In this document: piece after piece, positions 10,501-22,235 of the stretch
Position numbering within the stretch: the first letter of the stretch is position 1
How the letters are laid out: every line of letters starts with the position of its first letter
Origin: Begonia masoniana
Taxonomy: Eukaryota > Streptophyta > Magnoliopsida > Cucurbitales > Begoniaceae
Direction of reading: 5' to 3'
Length of the DNA stretch: 64,000 bases
Assembly (NCBI GenBank): GCA_022432975.1
Contig: CM039508.1
Span: forward strand, 42,658,646-42,722,645
Program-made: the position numbers and the translations under genes
Notes under the pieces: generated by a model
What the model saw: the letters and a program-made list of their open reading frames with translations, nothing else
What the model was told of the DNA's origin: nothing
Databases searched by the model: none

Positions 10501-12745
10501 ATGGAATTTGATCTTGGTACAATGGACTCTATGAAGGAAGGATTTTCAACTATGCGTCCGCCACTATTGGATGGAAGTAACTATGCTTACTGGAAAGCCA
10601 GGATGAGAGCATTCATCAAGGCTATTGATGAGAAGGCTTGGAGATCTATTTTAACAAGATGGAATCCTCCCATGACTACTGACGAAGGAGGTGTCATATC
10701 TCTTAAATCTGAAGAAAATTGGTCGGTCACTGAAGATGCACTAGCAAACAGTAATTCTAAGGCACTTAACGCTATTTTTAATGGTGTTAATCCTACTCCA
10801 TTCAGGCTTATTTCAACATGTGTGTCAGCTAAAAGAGCATGAGAAATTCTCCAAACCACTTATGAAGAACATCAGCCGTGAAACTGTCAAAGATTCAAAT
10901 GCTCACTACAAGGTTTGAAAATTTAAAAATGCATGAAGATGAAAGTATTGCGGAATTCAACGCCAAACTATGTGATATAGCCAATGAGGCGTTTGCGCTT
11001 GGTGAAACTTTCTCTGAAGAACGGTTGGTACGAAAGACATTACGGTCTCTTCCACAACGCTTTGCCTATAAAGTTACTGCAATTGAAGAAGCTAAAGATG
11101 TTTCCAAAATGAAATTGGAAGAACTAATGGGATAACTTAGAACATTTGAAATGAATCTCAGGATTGATGTCGAAACAAAGAAGTTCAAAGGTGTAGCACT
11201 AAAGATTGACACACAAGACCTGAATGTTCATGATAAAGATGACCTTGAAGAGTCTCTTGCATTATTATCTAAGAATTTCAGTTGTGTTATGAAAAATTTG
11301 GGAGAAATAATCATGGTGTCAGACCCAATGTCAATCATACAAAACCGAGTCCCTCAAACAATAAGAAAGTCAGAGAAGACAATTATGCTCCAGAACAATC
11401 TGTTAAGCACAGAGGAATTCAATATAGAGAATGTGATGGTTTTCGGCACATACAAGCTGAATGTGCTAACACGTTGAAGAAAAAGAAAAGTTTTTTTAAT
11501 ACCACTTGGAGTGATGATGAATCCGAAAAGGAAGATGAGTTTCCCAACAATCATGTAGCACTTGTTGGTAAAGCTGAATCTACAGAAAATGATGCTGTCA
11601 CACACGAAGTCAGAGACGACATATCAGATTGTAGTAATGAAATTATGGATGAAGCAACCAAAGAAGATCTTGTTACAGAATATAGGTATCTACATGAGAA
11701 ATGGACTGAACTTGTCAAGTTGAATCAGCGACTTCGTATTCAGAATGGAAATTTGAAGATTGAAAAGATCAACCTACAAAAATCGATTTTCGAACTAGAA
11801 TCCGAGTTAAGAATAAGTCAAGAAAAAGAGAAAAATACTCTAAATGAGCTGAATCACTTGAAGAAAAAAGTCAAAATGTTAAATACAGGATCAACCAAGT
11901 TGAATGATATCCTAAGTGTTGGGAAACTCAGTTGTGATCGATCTGGTATAGGGTATAAAGGAGAAAGCTCTTTAGCTCAAATAATACCCTTGCTACCTAG
12001 AGATAAAGGAAAACTATTAATGTCACCGCAAGTTTCCTATGAGCAAGTGCCAAGAATGGTACCTCAAAAGCTCCAGATCAATAAAGCAGCTTACAAAGGA
12101 AAACAAAATGCAACGGAAGATTCCAGAATTCAGCAGCAGTTAGATTCTAACCCCATGACCTTCAGAAATGGCAACAAATCTAATGTAATTTGTCATTACT
12201 GTAATCGAAGAGGCCATATTCGACCTAGATGCTTTACATATCTTGCTGATTTAAGACAAGTTACTGCTAGAAATCTTGTTGTTTACAGATTGCCACAACA
12301 AAAATGGGTGAAGAAATCCATGCTGAAATGTAATGTCACTCATACATCTCTCAAAGCTACTACAACTGATGCATGGTACTTCGACAGTGGATGTTCTAGG
12401 CACATGAGAGGTGAAAAGAGATTTTTGAATAACATTATATCTGATCATATGGGAAAAGTAAAATTCGGGAATGGTGTCAAGGCCAGTGTCATAGGTGCAG
12501 GTACATTGAATGTTCCAGGATTACCACAGTTGGAGAATGTTCTCCTGGTAGATGTTCTGAAGGCTAATTTAATAAGCATTAGTCAGCTATATGATCAAAA
12601 TTTGAATGTTTATTTCAATCATGAGAAGTGCACAGTCTCGGATTGTGACAAAAATTACATTATAGAAGGGGTTCGGTCTGCTGATAATTGCTATCTTATC
12701 TCCTCATCTTCCACGTGTTATAATTCTACCATGGATGACTCTATT
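10501..12745 (+). pseudogene. copia-1 gag and protease region, broken
   Basis: It begins at the ATG after the primer site. The gag core (the YAYWKARM block near 10585) meets an in-frame TGA at 10840, where the family has Trp, then shifts frame near 10875 and again near 11290. A first zinc knuckle near 11420 has lost its leading Cys. A second, intact CCHC knuckle (CHYCNRRGHIRPRC) lies near 12192-12233. The retropepsin motif (WYFDSGCSRHM) follows at about 12376. The longest frame is 494 codons (11282-12766). The reading is cut by solo LTR 2 and resumes at 17522. Confidence 0.85.
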
Positions 12746-13062
12746 TGCAACACCCGGCACCATTGAACCAATTTATCTTGTCATCTAATAGTATACATTT
12801 TATAGATGAAATTGGAAGAATTATTGATTAGATTAATGAGTGACTAAGTAAGGGCATAATGGTAAATAGAGACCTTTAGTGGATAACGTATTTAAGGGAG
12901 GGTTTAATGAGGTTTAGCCGCCACTGTTTTCTCATTTCCTTTTTCTGGCTCTCAGCTCAGCAGAGCGCTCTAGAAGATTCTCCCTCCGATTTCTCCAACG
13001 ATTTCTCCAGCCTAGGTGAGTTTTCTTCGTTTACCTTGTGTTTTAGTGGCGAGATAACAGAG

Positions 13063-15643
13063 TGTAATACCCAGCTTTTCGGGTTATTATTATTTTAATG
13101 TATAATGGCATTTTCGTAAATATGTCAAATCAGATCCGTTTTGCAAAAAGAAAGCGTTATTAGAATCCTATCGATTAATTGGAATTTTAAGAAAATTAAG
13201 AGAATTTTCGGAGCTGTAACGCTTAATTCCGAGTAATTATGTTTCTCGTAATGTAAAAGACGTTTTAGTAAACATAGTAAACGAGGTCCGATTTGCGAAC
13301 GGACAGTTTTGATAAATCCCAAATAATAAGTTGGACTTATTAGTGAAATAAGGAGATTTGGTGAAACCGAATGGCTAGTCAATTAACGAAACGATGGACG
13401 AAACAAATAGAAAATATGAGGAAGGGCAAAATGGTCATTAAGCAATTAAATTTATAAATAAGGAAAATGCCTTAATCGATTTTCATTGTTGGAAAATCAA
13501 TTTCCAGAGAACCAAAGTTCTCCTCTCCCTCTCGGCTTCTCCTCTCTGCCCGCGACGAGTTCTCAACGCCGACCTCCGTTCTTCCTCCCGATCGTCCCGT
13601 TTCCTTCACGCTTCCTCCTCCAATCGACGCTCTAGGTATGACTCTATAGTTTTAGAGCGTTAAATCTTGAGTTTCGTAGAGTTATATGTTTAGGTTTACG
13701 ATTAGGGTTTTGATAAAAAACGCGATTTAGAGTTCGAAATCAATGGGTTTGCCTTAATTAAGAATATGTTGAACGTATTGGACGTTATGGGACGAAGTTA
13801 ATTGATTTTAGGACGAAAGTTAGAATTTGAGAATTTTAGGGGAAAAGCTCGTAATTGGAATTTTGTGGTGCCGAGCGTAGAATGCTCAATGAAATAGTTC
13901 AATGAATCGAATTAGAGCTTTAGGAAGTTTCTTCAGTTAAGATTTCGTTAATTTGGACGTTATCGGTTAAAACGCATTTTTAACGATAATTGTTGTGAAT
14001 TGCTTAGGTGAACAACGCTCGTGGACGGAGCTTGAGCTGCAACGGACACGAGGTAAGTTCTCGTGATCTTTTCTGGCCGATTGGCCTACACCGTACGTCG
14101 AAGTCGTCTCGAGGAGTTTGGTGATGCGTTTATTTAAATTATTTTGGTTGGGTAGTTAGGTTAGTCGTTTATAGGTTATGTTTGTTTATCGTCTTGATGG
14201 TACACATGCTGGTTGTTTACTTTATGCATTTGACTGCTCATGCATCACATCTGTTAAAGCATATGTTCAAGAGAAAGAAATGAATCTACGTAATCTGTTA
14301 TCTGGTCACGGCGAGGTGGTTTAGCCTCGGTGACATTCTGTCTGCGACCTAATTAAAAAGTAAAATGAACCAACGAACGAAATGAATCTACGTAATCTGT
14401 TATCTGGTCACGGCGAGGTGGTTTAGACCTCGGTGACATTCTGTCTGCGACCTAATTAAAAAGTAAAATGAACCAACATAATCTACATAATCTGTTAATC
14501 TGGTCACAGCGAGGTGGGTTTAGGCCTCGGCGACGATCTGTTTGCGACGTAATGAATCTGAATCTGTTATCTGCATGTTTTATGAATGACATACGCATCT
14601 GCACCCATTCTGCATGTACTAGAGCTTACTGAGATTTTTATCTCATAGATGTTTGTATGGTGTCGGTGATTACGAGGAAACAGGTGAGGACGATGTCCCT
14701 CCTCCTGGGGCATGATGCAGTTGACGGGGAATGCTCGCGGGAGTGTGTTGGCGCAGTCGATGCTTAACCGACCCGTGGGGAAGTATGTATAGATTTTGGG
14801 GTTATTTGGATGTTTGGGCTGATGATTGTATAGAATATTTTAGGATGCTTGGTTCTGGTAGTTGATTAGTTGATAGACTGATGTTTTAACGTTTTATAAA
14901 CTGTTTTTACAAAAACGTTTTGTTAAAGCTTTTATTTGCATGCTATGGAGATGTTTGGAATGGTTTTTAGGTTTATTAAGGATATGCTAAATTTTTAGAG
15001 CTATCCACGCAGTTGGATTTCGCAAAGTCCGCTGCAACTGGTTGAGATTAAGTTATATGTTCATTGTGTTCATTAATGAGAAATGTATAGAAGAGATATG
15101 AAGGGGGATGTGAAAATGGTGTAAAGTATACGTAGTTTGCTCTCTGGAATCGAATTCCAGAGAGCTTGCATTGATGTGTTTGCTCTCTGGAATTCCAGAG
15201 AGCATGTTATTCAATTAAACAGGTTGCCAGAAGGAGGGGCGAATGATCGCAGGAGGCGATCGCTGCACGGAGTGTGCAGCGACCGATCGCTGCTCGCTGC
15301 AGCAATGCAGCGATCGATCGCTGCAATGCTGCAGCGATTGATATCTGGGGCAATTATGGCCCTCAGCGATCGATCTCCTGATTTAGGAGATTGATCGCTG
15401 CCCCCTGTTTGTCACGGCTTGGACAGTTTTGCCCTCCCATGTTTTGATGATTGTTTTATTTGTTTCATTTGTTTTATTAAATGTTATTTCTAGTTTTAAT
15501 AAATTGAATTGAAATATGTTTTAAATGAATTCCGATTTCGATTCTGGTTTCGATTTCAGTTTAGTTTCCGTCTAGAGTTTATTTAAAGTATAGAGACAAA
15601 AAAAATAGTACGGGAAATTGGGTACAGTGTTAGGGTCTTGACA
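13063..15643 (+). mobile_element. Solo LTR 3, a different family, nested in solo LTR 2
   Basis: It starts TGTAATACCCAGC and ends GGGTCTTGACA, with the perfect 5-bp TSD CAGAG (13058-13062, 15644-15648). Size 2581 bp. It contains a twice-repeated 'aatctgttatctggtcacggcgaggtgg' block (near 14294 and 14394) and a hairpin-rich tract near its right end. No protein domain seen, so it is a solo LTR or LTR-like non-autonomous element. Confidence 0.85.
15139..15400. repeat. Cluster of palindromes in solo LTR 3
   Basis: At least five inverted repeats in 262 bp: 12-bp arms around 'cga' at 15139-15165; a 22-bp perfect palindrome (gctctctggaattccagagagc) at 15182-15203; arms built on 'gcgatcgctgcac' from 15256; an 18-bp perfect palindrome (gcagcgatcgatcgctgc) at 15307-15324; and 16-bp arms at 15364-15379 and 15385-15400. 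The 85-codon ORF 15137-15394 is a by-product. Confidence 0.85.
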
Positions 15644-16799
15644 CAGAGGGTGTACAATGTGTGTACTTTGGGAATGCCGTGAATGAGTATGGTTCGGTTT
15701 TTGGTGAAAAATCAGCAATCCACGAGTATCAGAGTTCCAAACTAGTTCTTTAGATTTCTGGTTGATTTAGGATTAAGTTTAGTGAAGATTTAATTAATGT
15801 TCTGTTTATGGCTTTAGGTGAGCAAACTTCTGAGGTAGCTTACAACTGAGCATTGTCCAGGAGACCAGGTAAGTAGAGTATGTGTGTGCCTTCGGGCCTA
15901 CATCACAAAACAGTAGGGTTTATGTGTGTTTATGAATGTTTTTCAGTATGTCATGCATCATGTTTTATGGAATGAGAACGAAAATGAATTTACATGTAAA
16001 GCATTGTGAGATAGATCAGCTATTAAGGGAACTAATCCGCCCCTTAATCTAGAAGAGGATTTATACTTTGGGAAAACTGATCCACTTCCCATCAGACAAG
16101 GGATCAGATCATGCTGTTAAGGGAACTAATCCGCCCCTTAATTTATTAGAGGATATTTATACTTTGGGAAAATTGATCCACTTCCCATCGGACGAGGGAT
16201 CAACAGACAAAGAATACGAATACAACTGAGATCAGAAAGTAGAAATCGCATGAACAGGACTTTAATTCAGTATTGCATTTCATTTTGCTCTACTTATTTA
16301 GCATTAGGCTAATAGATAAGTTTTGTGATGTAGGTGAAAGAGTGTCTGCAGGTGTGTTCTCTGAACATGATGAGAAATAGGGGCAGTTGGAGGAGTGCAT
16401 CCAGGCCACGACTTAGTAAACTGATAAGGCGGGTTAACCAGTGTCGGTGTAGGTGCATTTTATTAAACAATTGGTTAGCTAAATTGTGTTTGGGTTTTGT
16501 TGACAGAATCCCTCTTAAACGTTTTAATTTGTGGTTTGAAAACTCTCTGGGTTTAGTTGACGGAAGTAACTTGGAATGTTTAACCTCTGAGAAAGGTATC
16601 TGTGTTTTGTTGAAGTGTGCTGAGAATTTTAATGACAGCAATAGTTTTAATGTTTTAACATCTTTGAGATTATCTTGATTATGAAAACACAATTGGTTTT
16701 ATTTGTAGTCTGCTATTCTAAAATTTAGAAAGTTGTGGTCTTAAGTTGTTTAGAAAGGTTGCTGTCAAGGTTTACGAGTCCTTGGGAGAAGTCTTCGGT

Positions 16800-17125
16800 A
16801 GAAGTCTTCAGTAGAAGTCGTCGGTAGATGTGAGTAATAAGTTTTGTCATTTTGTGATCGGTGGATGTGAGCGGTAGATGTGGGCAATAGTTTTGTCGTT
16901 TTCTGATCGGTGGATGTGTTCGACTACTGTCAAGCGGTAGATATGAGCAATAGTTTTGTCGTTTTGTGATCGGTGGATGTGAGCGGTAGATGTGAGCAAT
17001 AGGTTTTGTCGTTTTGTGATCGGCGAATGTGAGCGGTAGAGATGAGTAATAGTTTTGTCGTTTTGTGATTGGTGGATGTGAGCGGTAGATGTGCTTTTCT
17101 GTAAACGAGCGGTAGATGTGCGTTC
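16800..17125. repeat. Minisatellite in solo LTR 2
   Basis: Imperfect copies of a unit around 'gtgatcggtggatgtgagcggtagatgtgagcaatagttttgtcg'. It lies at the same place as the different-sequence minisatellite of solo LTR 1, so the site is repeat-prone in this family. Confidence 0.75.
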
Positions 17126-17526
17126 GGTGGATGATAGTTATCCAACTCGTGAGCTATAGGGTCACGTGGGTTAGTTTAATAGAGTCACGTGGTCAGCGGG
17201 CAATGCGCCTAAGTGAGTCTGTGGATGAAAATCCACAGAATTTGAATCTACGTACTCAGTGAATGCAAGAGACGCCAGGTAGCGTTGAACTGGTTGTAGT
17301 TGCCGTAGAGAAGTTTTAAATGATTTTGAAAACAAGGTTTTGGTTAGTTCGTGTTCGTCATGTTCTCTTTCCATGTAAATGTTTTCCGCTGCAAGTCTTG
17401 ATGATTTAAAGAAAAGTCGATTTCAAACGTTGAGAGAAGTTTTAAAAATTCTTCCCAGTATTTCTTAGTTCTGTCCAGTGTTATGAGTAACGAACCGGAT
17501 TGTATAATTCGGGGCGTTACACTATT

Positions 17527-20175
17527 TTATGACATCAAAAATTGGGACACGTCAACAATAGGATGCTAAAGATGATTACTTCAAAGGGAGCTGTCCGTGG
17601 CATTCCCAAGCTGAATTTTGATGAAGATAGTTTGTGTTGAACTTGCCAAATAAGCAAACAAACTAAGTCATCTCACCCAAAGTCACAAACGACGGTAACT
17701 AATTGGGTACTTGAACTACTCCATATGGACTTAATGGGACCGATGCCTCTGGAAAGCATTGGAAGCAAGCGATATGCATATGTTACCGTTGATGATTTTT
17801 CACGATTTACATGGATTGAGTTCCTTAGGGAAAAATCTGACACATTCAAAGCTTTCAAAGCCTTGTGTATTAGACTTCAACGAGAAAAAGAATGTGCTAT
17901 CATGGGAATTGTTCGCATCCGTAGCGATCATGGAAAAGAATTTGAAAACTCAGAGTTCTCGGCTTTCTGTAATAGTCTTAGAATATCTCATGAGTTCTCG
18001 GCTCCAAAGACACCTCAGCAAAATGACGTTGTTGAACGTAAAAATCGGACTCTGGCAGAAATGTCACGCGCGATGTTACATGAGAAAAATGTTCCACAAA
18101 AATTCTGGGCCGAAGCAATGAACACAGCATGTTATACCATCAATCGTGTATATCTCCGTGGAGGAACTTCTAAGACACCGTACGAGTTATGAAAAGGTAA
18201 AACTCCAAACCTTAATTATTTTCATCCTTTTGGTAGTACGTGCTACGTGCTAAATGACAGGGAACACAGAGGGAAATTTGACTCCAATAGTGATGAAGCT
18301 ATCTTTATCGGGTATGCAACAAATAGTCACACCTACCGAATTTACAATAAACGAACTCGAACAGTAATGGAATCAGCCAATGTTAAGGTGGATGATTCAC
18401 TAGAAACAGCTGCTGCGTCTTAAGATGATGTGTTTCAGGTGTCAAATAATGAAACTTCTAACGCTCACACTAGTGTTCCAGATGATTGTCCAAACCGTGT
18501 CACAGGTAATGTCTCCGATACAACTATCACAACTGGTGAAGCTGAAATGACTATATCAGAATGTAGACAACCGTCTACACGTGTCCAGAAAGATCATCTT
18601 GTTGACAAAGTCATTGGCAGCCTTAATGATGGCCTCCGAACCCGAGACAAACAGAGAGTCAACTATCGGACATGATTCATATGGCATGTTTCACCTCCAC
18701 TATTGAGCCCAAAAATGTGAAAGAAGCTCTTCTAGATGAATATTGGATTGCGGCAATGCAAGAAGAACTTGATTAATTCACTCGAAATCAAGTTTGGGAT
18801 TTAGTGTCGTGTCCTCCAACTATAAATGTCATCGGCACCAAGTGGATATACAAGAACAAGAGTGATGAGCATGGAAACATAACGCGCAACAAAGCACGGT
18901 TAGTCGCTCAAGGATATTCATAGATTGAAGGCATTGATTTTGATGAGACATTTGCCCCGGTTGCTCGACTTGAATCCATTTGACTATTACTTGGTATTGC
19001 TTGTGTACTGCGGTTCAAACTATATCAAATGGATGTGAAGAGTGCGTTCTTAAATGGCTTTCTAAATGAGGAAGTTTATGTCACTCAACCTAAGGGTTTT
19101 GAGGACCCTCATTATCCCGAGTATGTGTATCGATTGAAGAAAGCACTATATGGGCTTAAAAAAGCACCTCGTGCATGGTATGAACATCTCACGGTGTACT
19201 TATTATCCAAGGGATATAAGCGAGGGGGAGTAGATAAAACTCTGTTCATTCGCCGAACCAATGGTCAGTTTTTACTTGCTCAAATTTATGTTGATGACAT
19301 AGTATTTGACTCAGTGTCACAGGTGCTAGTGGATGATTTTGTTGCACAAATGACCGGTGAATTTGAGATGAGTATGGTTGGTGTGCTCAATTACTTTCTT
19401 GGTCTTCAGATTCAACAAAGAAAGGATGAAATTTTTATCTCTCAAACCAAGTATGCCAAAAATCTGTTGAAGCGGTTCAAATTAGAAAATGCTCACCCCA
19501 AAAGAACACTGATTGTATGAAAAACTCTCCAAAGATGAGAAAGGGACTTCTGTTGATGAACGACTATATAGAAGTATGATTGGCAGCCTCTTATATTTAA
19601 CTGCTAGTCAGCCAGACATTTGTTATAGTATGGGATTATGTGCTCGGTTTCAAGCAAATCCTCAAGAGTCTCATCTAGTGTCAGTGAAGCGAATTCTCAA
19701 ATATGTTGGCGGGACGACTGAATATGGAATCTGGTATTCTTTTGATACAAATGCAAATCTAGTTGGCTATTGTGATGTTGATTGAGCCGGAAGTTTAGAT
19801 GATCAGAAGAGTACTTCCGGTGGATGTTTTTATTTGGGAAACAATTTAGTGTCCTGGTTTAGAAAGAAATAGAATTCTATTTCTCTGTCTATAGTCGAGG
19901 CAGAATATATTGCAGCTGGTAGTAGCTGTACACAACTTCTTTGGATGAAACAAATGCTCAAGGACTACGGTGTCACACAGAATTTCATGACGTTATATTA
20001 TGATAATTTAAGTGCTATTAATATCTCCAAGAATTCAGTACAACATTCTCGAACAAAACATATTGATATACGACATCATTTCTCAGATCCCTTGTAGCAG
20101 ATAAAGTTATCACCTTGGAACATATGGTGACCGAAAAGCAAATCGCCGATATTTTTACCAAAGGTTTGTGATGGT
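17527..20175 (+). pseudogene. copia-1 integrase, reverse transcriptase and RNase H, broken
   Basis: It resumes after solo LTR 2 with the GAG-pre-integrase block. The integrase core is visible in the frame 17725-18192 (LLHMDLMGP start, IRSDHGKEFEN, TPQQNDVVERKNR). Reverse transcriptase runs from about 18760; 19029-19520 holds [11 protein letters not shown] and the catalytic YVDDIVF. RNase H runs to about 20170 (DIFTKGL end). Several Trp or Gln codons have become stops (for example TGA at 18190, and stops near 18420, 18775 and 19783), and there is a frameshift near 19510. Not functional. Confidence 0.85.
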
Positions 20176-20524
20176 GTGAGATTTGAAGAATTGAGGTTTG
20201 CCTTAGGCCTTTGTGTCATGTGAAGAAGTTCTTTGTCTAGCAAAGAAGGAAGCCCCAGTATTTCATGTTGAAGGAGAATCTGTCCAAGGCAAATGATACT
20301 AATGAGCAGTTGTAGACAACTATAATCGGGTTGGTCTTTCTTCTGATGATATTTCTACTTAATGATGGATTTATTATGAACTTCTAATATGATCTCTTGC
20401 TTCTGAATAATATTGTGAATTCTCTCATGAGCTATCATTGTTGGTGGATATTTTGCTATGGTAGTTATATGTCTGAATTATGAATTTATCTTGGTACTAC
20501 TGAGTTGGATACCCTTTTGCTCTT

Positions 20525-20673
20525 TTATGGCAAAAAAGGGGAGTATTGGTTGGTTATTGGTGTTTTCTTTTATGATGATGATATATGATGACATTGGTTA
20601 AGGGGGAGTTCTTGTTTACAGTCATCATAAATGAGAAGTCTGGATTTTGCCAAAAACTGCCAAAGGGGGAGAT
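20525..20673 (+). promoter_or_regulatory. Polypurine tracts before the copia-1 3' LTR
   Basis: Three G-rich purine runs: in 'ggcaaaaaaggggagt' (about 20529-20545), 'ttaagggggagtt' (about 20598-20610) and 'ccaaagggggagat' ending at 20673 beside the LTR. The last one should prime plus-strand synthesis. Repeated tracts are a known Sirevirus trait. Confidence 0.6.
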
Positions 20674-22230
20674 TATTAATGAAGATATGTTGGCAGATGT
20701 TTTTTGAAAATATATTTTTGGATATTCATGTTAGATGAACAAGCCGACCGATTGCAGATGTGTTGGGTGAAGAGGTCAACTGTGTTGGGTAAATAAGTCG
20801 ACCGATTGCAGATGTGTTGGGTGAAGAGGTCAACTGTGTTGGGTAAATAAGTCGACCGATTGTAGTTGTTCTGAAATGTCATCGACCGATTGCGATCTCA
20901 GAAGATCTGCGAAGTCGACCGATTGCAGTTGTTCTGCAATGTCATCGACCGATTGCGATTGCAGAAGATCTGCGAAGTTGACCACTTGCAGTTGTTCTGC
21001 AATATCGACCGATTGCAATTGTTCTAAAACTCGACTGATTGCAGGAATGAAAGATCGGTCGACTATTATGCTATAATGTCTTCCCTGATGTATGACGATT
21101 CCTTTTCCTGAATAATCCAATCATGATGCATGATTAAGACTATTAATTCATATTACCTATTATGTCTCTCAGGAGAAATATTTTGCGAAATATATATAAT
21201 CATAACAATCCAGACTATATTTCTGGAGTGTTCGGATTGAGTTTGCTTGTTTGAATGATTTCCTTCTAAAAATATTACATGCACGCAAAACAGGAAAGTT
21301 CGGTTTCTTAATTGCTCACTCAGGTTATTAAATATGGTTTTTAGAATAATTTGAGCACACATATATGGTACATAATATTGAGACGATACTTTCCGTTGGC
21401 AGCATGCATAATGAATTATATATGTGAGTTTTATTGTCGTGAGATTGTCTCTCTGAATTACTTCTCTAAATTTGCCGATCTGAGAGAAGAGGTTATATGC
21501 ACTCTGTTTAGTGAGCAGTCTTTACCATCATCAGAGCGTATTTGTGTTTTGTATCTGTGATGACGACGGAGTTTTGATTTTCACGTGGAAGGTTTCTTCG
21601 TTCTTTAAGCCGTCGTTTTTCTTTCACTCCCTACGTTTCTGTGTATGGGTTTGTGATTGTTTTACACACTCTACCTAATCTGTGGATTTCATCGTTTTAT
21701 TGAGTGTGTTGATTATTGCGTCCAAAGACAACTGCTTGGTGTTCCAGAAGGTGTCATAGGAGACAATCCTTTTGTTATTTCATTAATACTCAGTCTCGGG
21801 AGGAGACTGCCTGGAACTTGGGAGGAGTTCTGATCGTGGGCAAAGAGATCTTGCCATACACGGATTTCAGGAGGAGTCATTAACGACAAGGGGAGCTTAT
21901 TGCATTCAGATTTCGAGAGGGATCGATCTAAAGTCGAGGGGAGCTCGCAAAAATAGTTTCTTTAAGGAAGTTAATGAGAGGCGGCAACAAAAACAAGAGG
22001 GAGTCTTTATTTGTATAAGTCTGGTTGTCTTGTAACTTTGTAAACTCTTTGATATGTTTTTATGTCTGGGCGTGGCCCCGCAGACGTAGGCAATTGCCGA
22101 ACTGCGTTACCAATCTCCTATGTCATTATTTTCTGCACTTTATCATTGTCCATTATCACGAAAATAAATTGGTGTCTCACCTAGTGCTCCACCTACACTA
22201 AGACATCAAGTAACTAACCTTGATATTTCA
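20674..22230 (+). repeat. 3' LTR of copia-1
   Basis: 1557 bp, from TATTAATGAAG (first G lost compared with TGTTAATG in the 5' LTR) to GATATTTCA. It carries the LTR minisatellite (about 20740-21065) and the blocks shared with the LTR at 528-1739. It is followed by the TSD ACCAT. Confidence 0.9.
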
Positions 22231-22235
22231 ACCAT

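Larger units (their letters stand above)
12746..17521 (+). mobile_element. Solo LTR 2, same family as solo LTR 1, inside copia-1 pol
   Basis: It starts TGCAACACCCGG and ends GGGGCGTTACA, flanked by the perfect 5-bp TSD CTATT (12741-12745, 17522-17526). Without its own nested insertion it is about 2.2 kb. It aligns along its length with solo LTR 1 at 3830 (same start block, same 'gcattaggctaatagat' block, same end). No coding capacity. Its insertion separates the protease from the integrase of copia-1. Confidence 0.85.
3788..22230 (+). mobile_element. Ty1/copia retrotransposon (copia-1), inactive, host to four nested insertions
   Basis: LTRs 3788-10457 (interrupted) and 20674-22230 flank a degenerate gag-pol. 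The 5-bp TSD ACCAT lies at 3783-3787 and 22231-22235. A primer-binding site (TGGTATCAGAGC, initiator-Met-tRNA type) follows the 5' LTR at 10460, and several polypurine tracts precede the 3' LTR. Domain order is gag with zinc knuckle, protease, integrase, reverse transcriptase, RNase H, which defines Ty1/copia. Removing the solo LTR at 3830-7413 and the hAT element at 8454-9920 with their TSD copies leaves about 1.6 kb for the 5' LTR, close to 1557 bp for the 3' LTR. Multiple polypurine tracts and a long gag suggest the Sirevirus group; this is inference. Stops and frameshifts throughout make it non-autonomous. Confidence 0.9.

Noticed and set aside
16309..16692. Opposed ORFs of 127 and 114 codons
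   Set aside because: Both lie in solo LTR 2 with no domain; the matching place in solo LTR 1 does not keep the frames.
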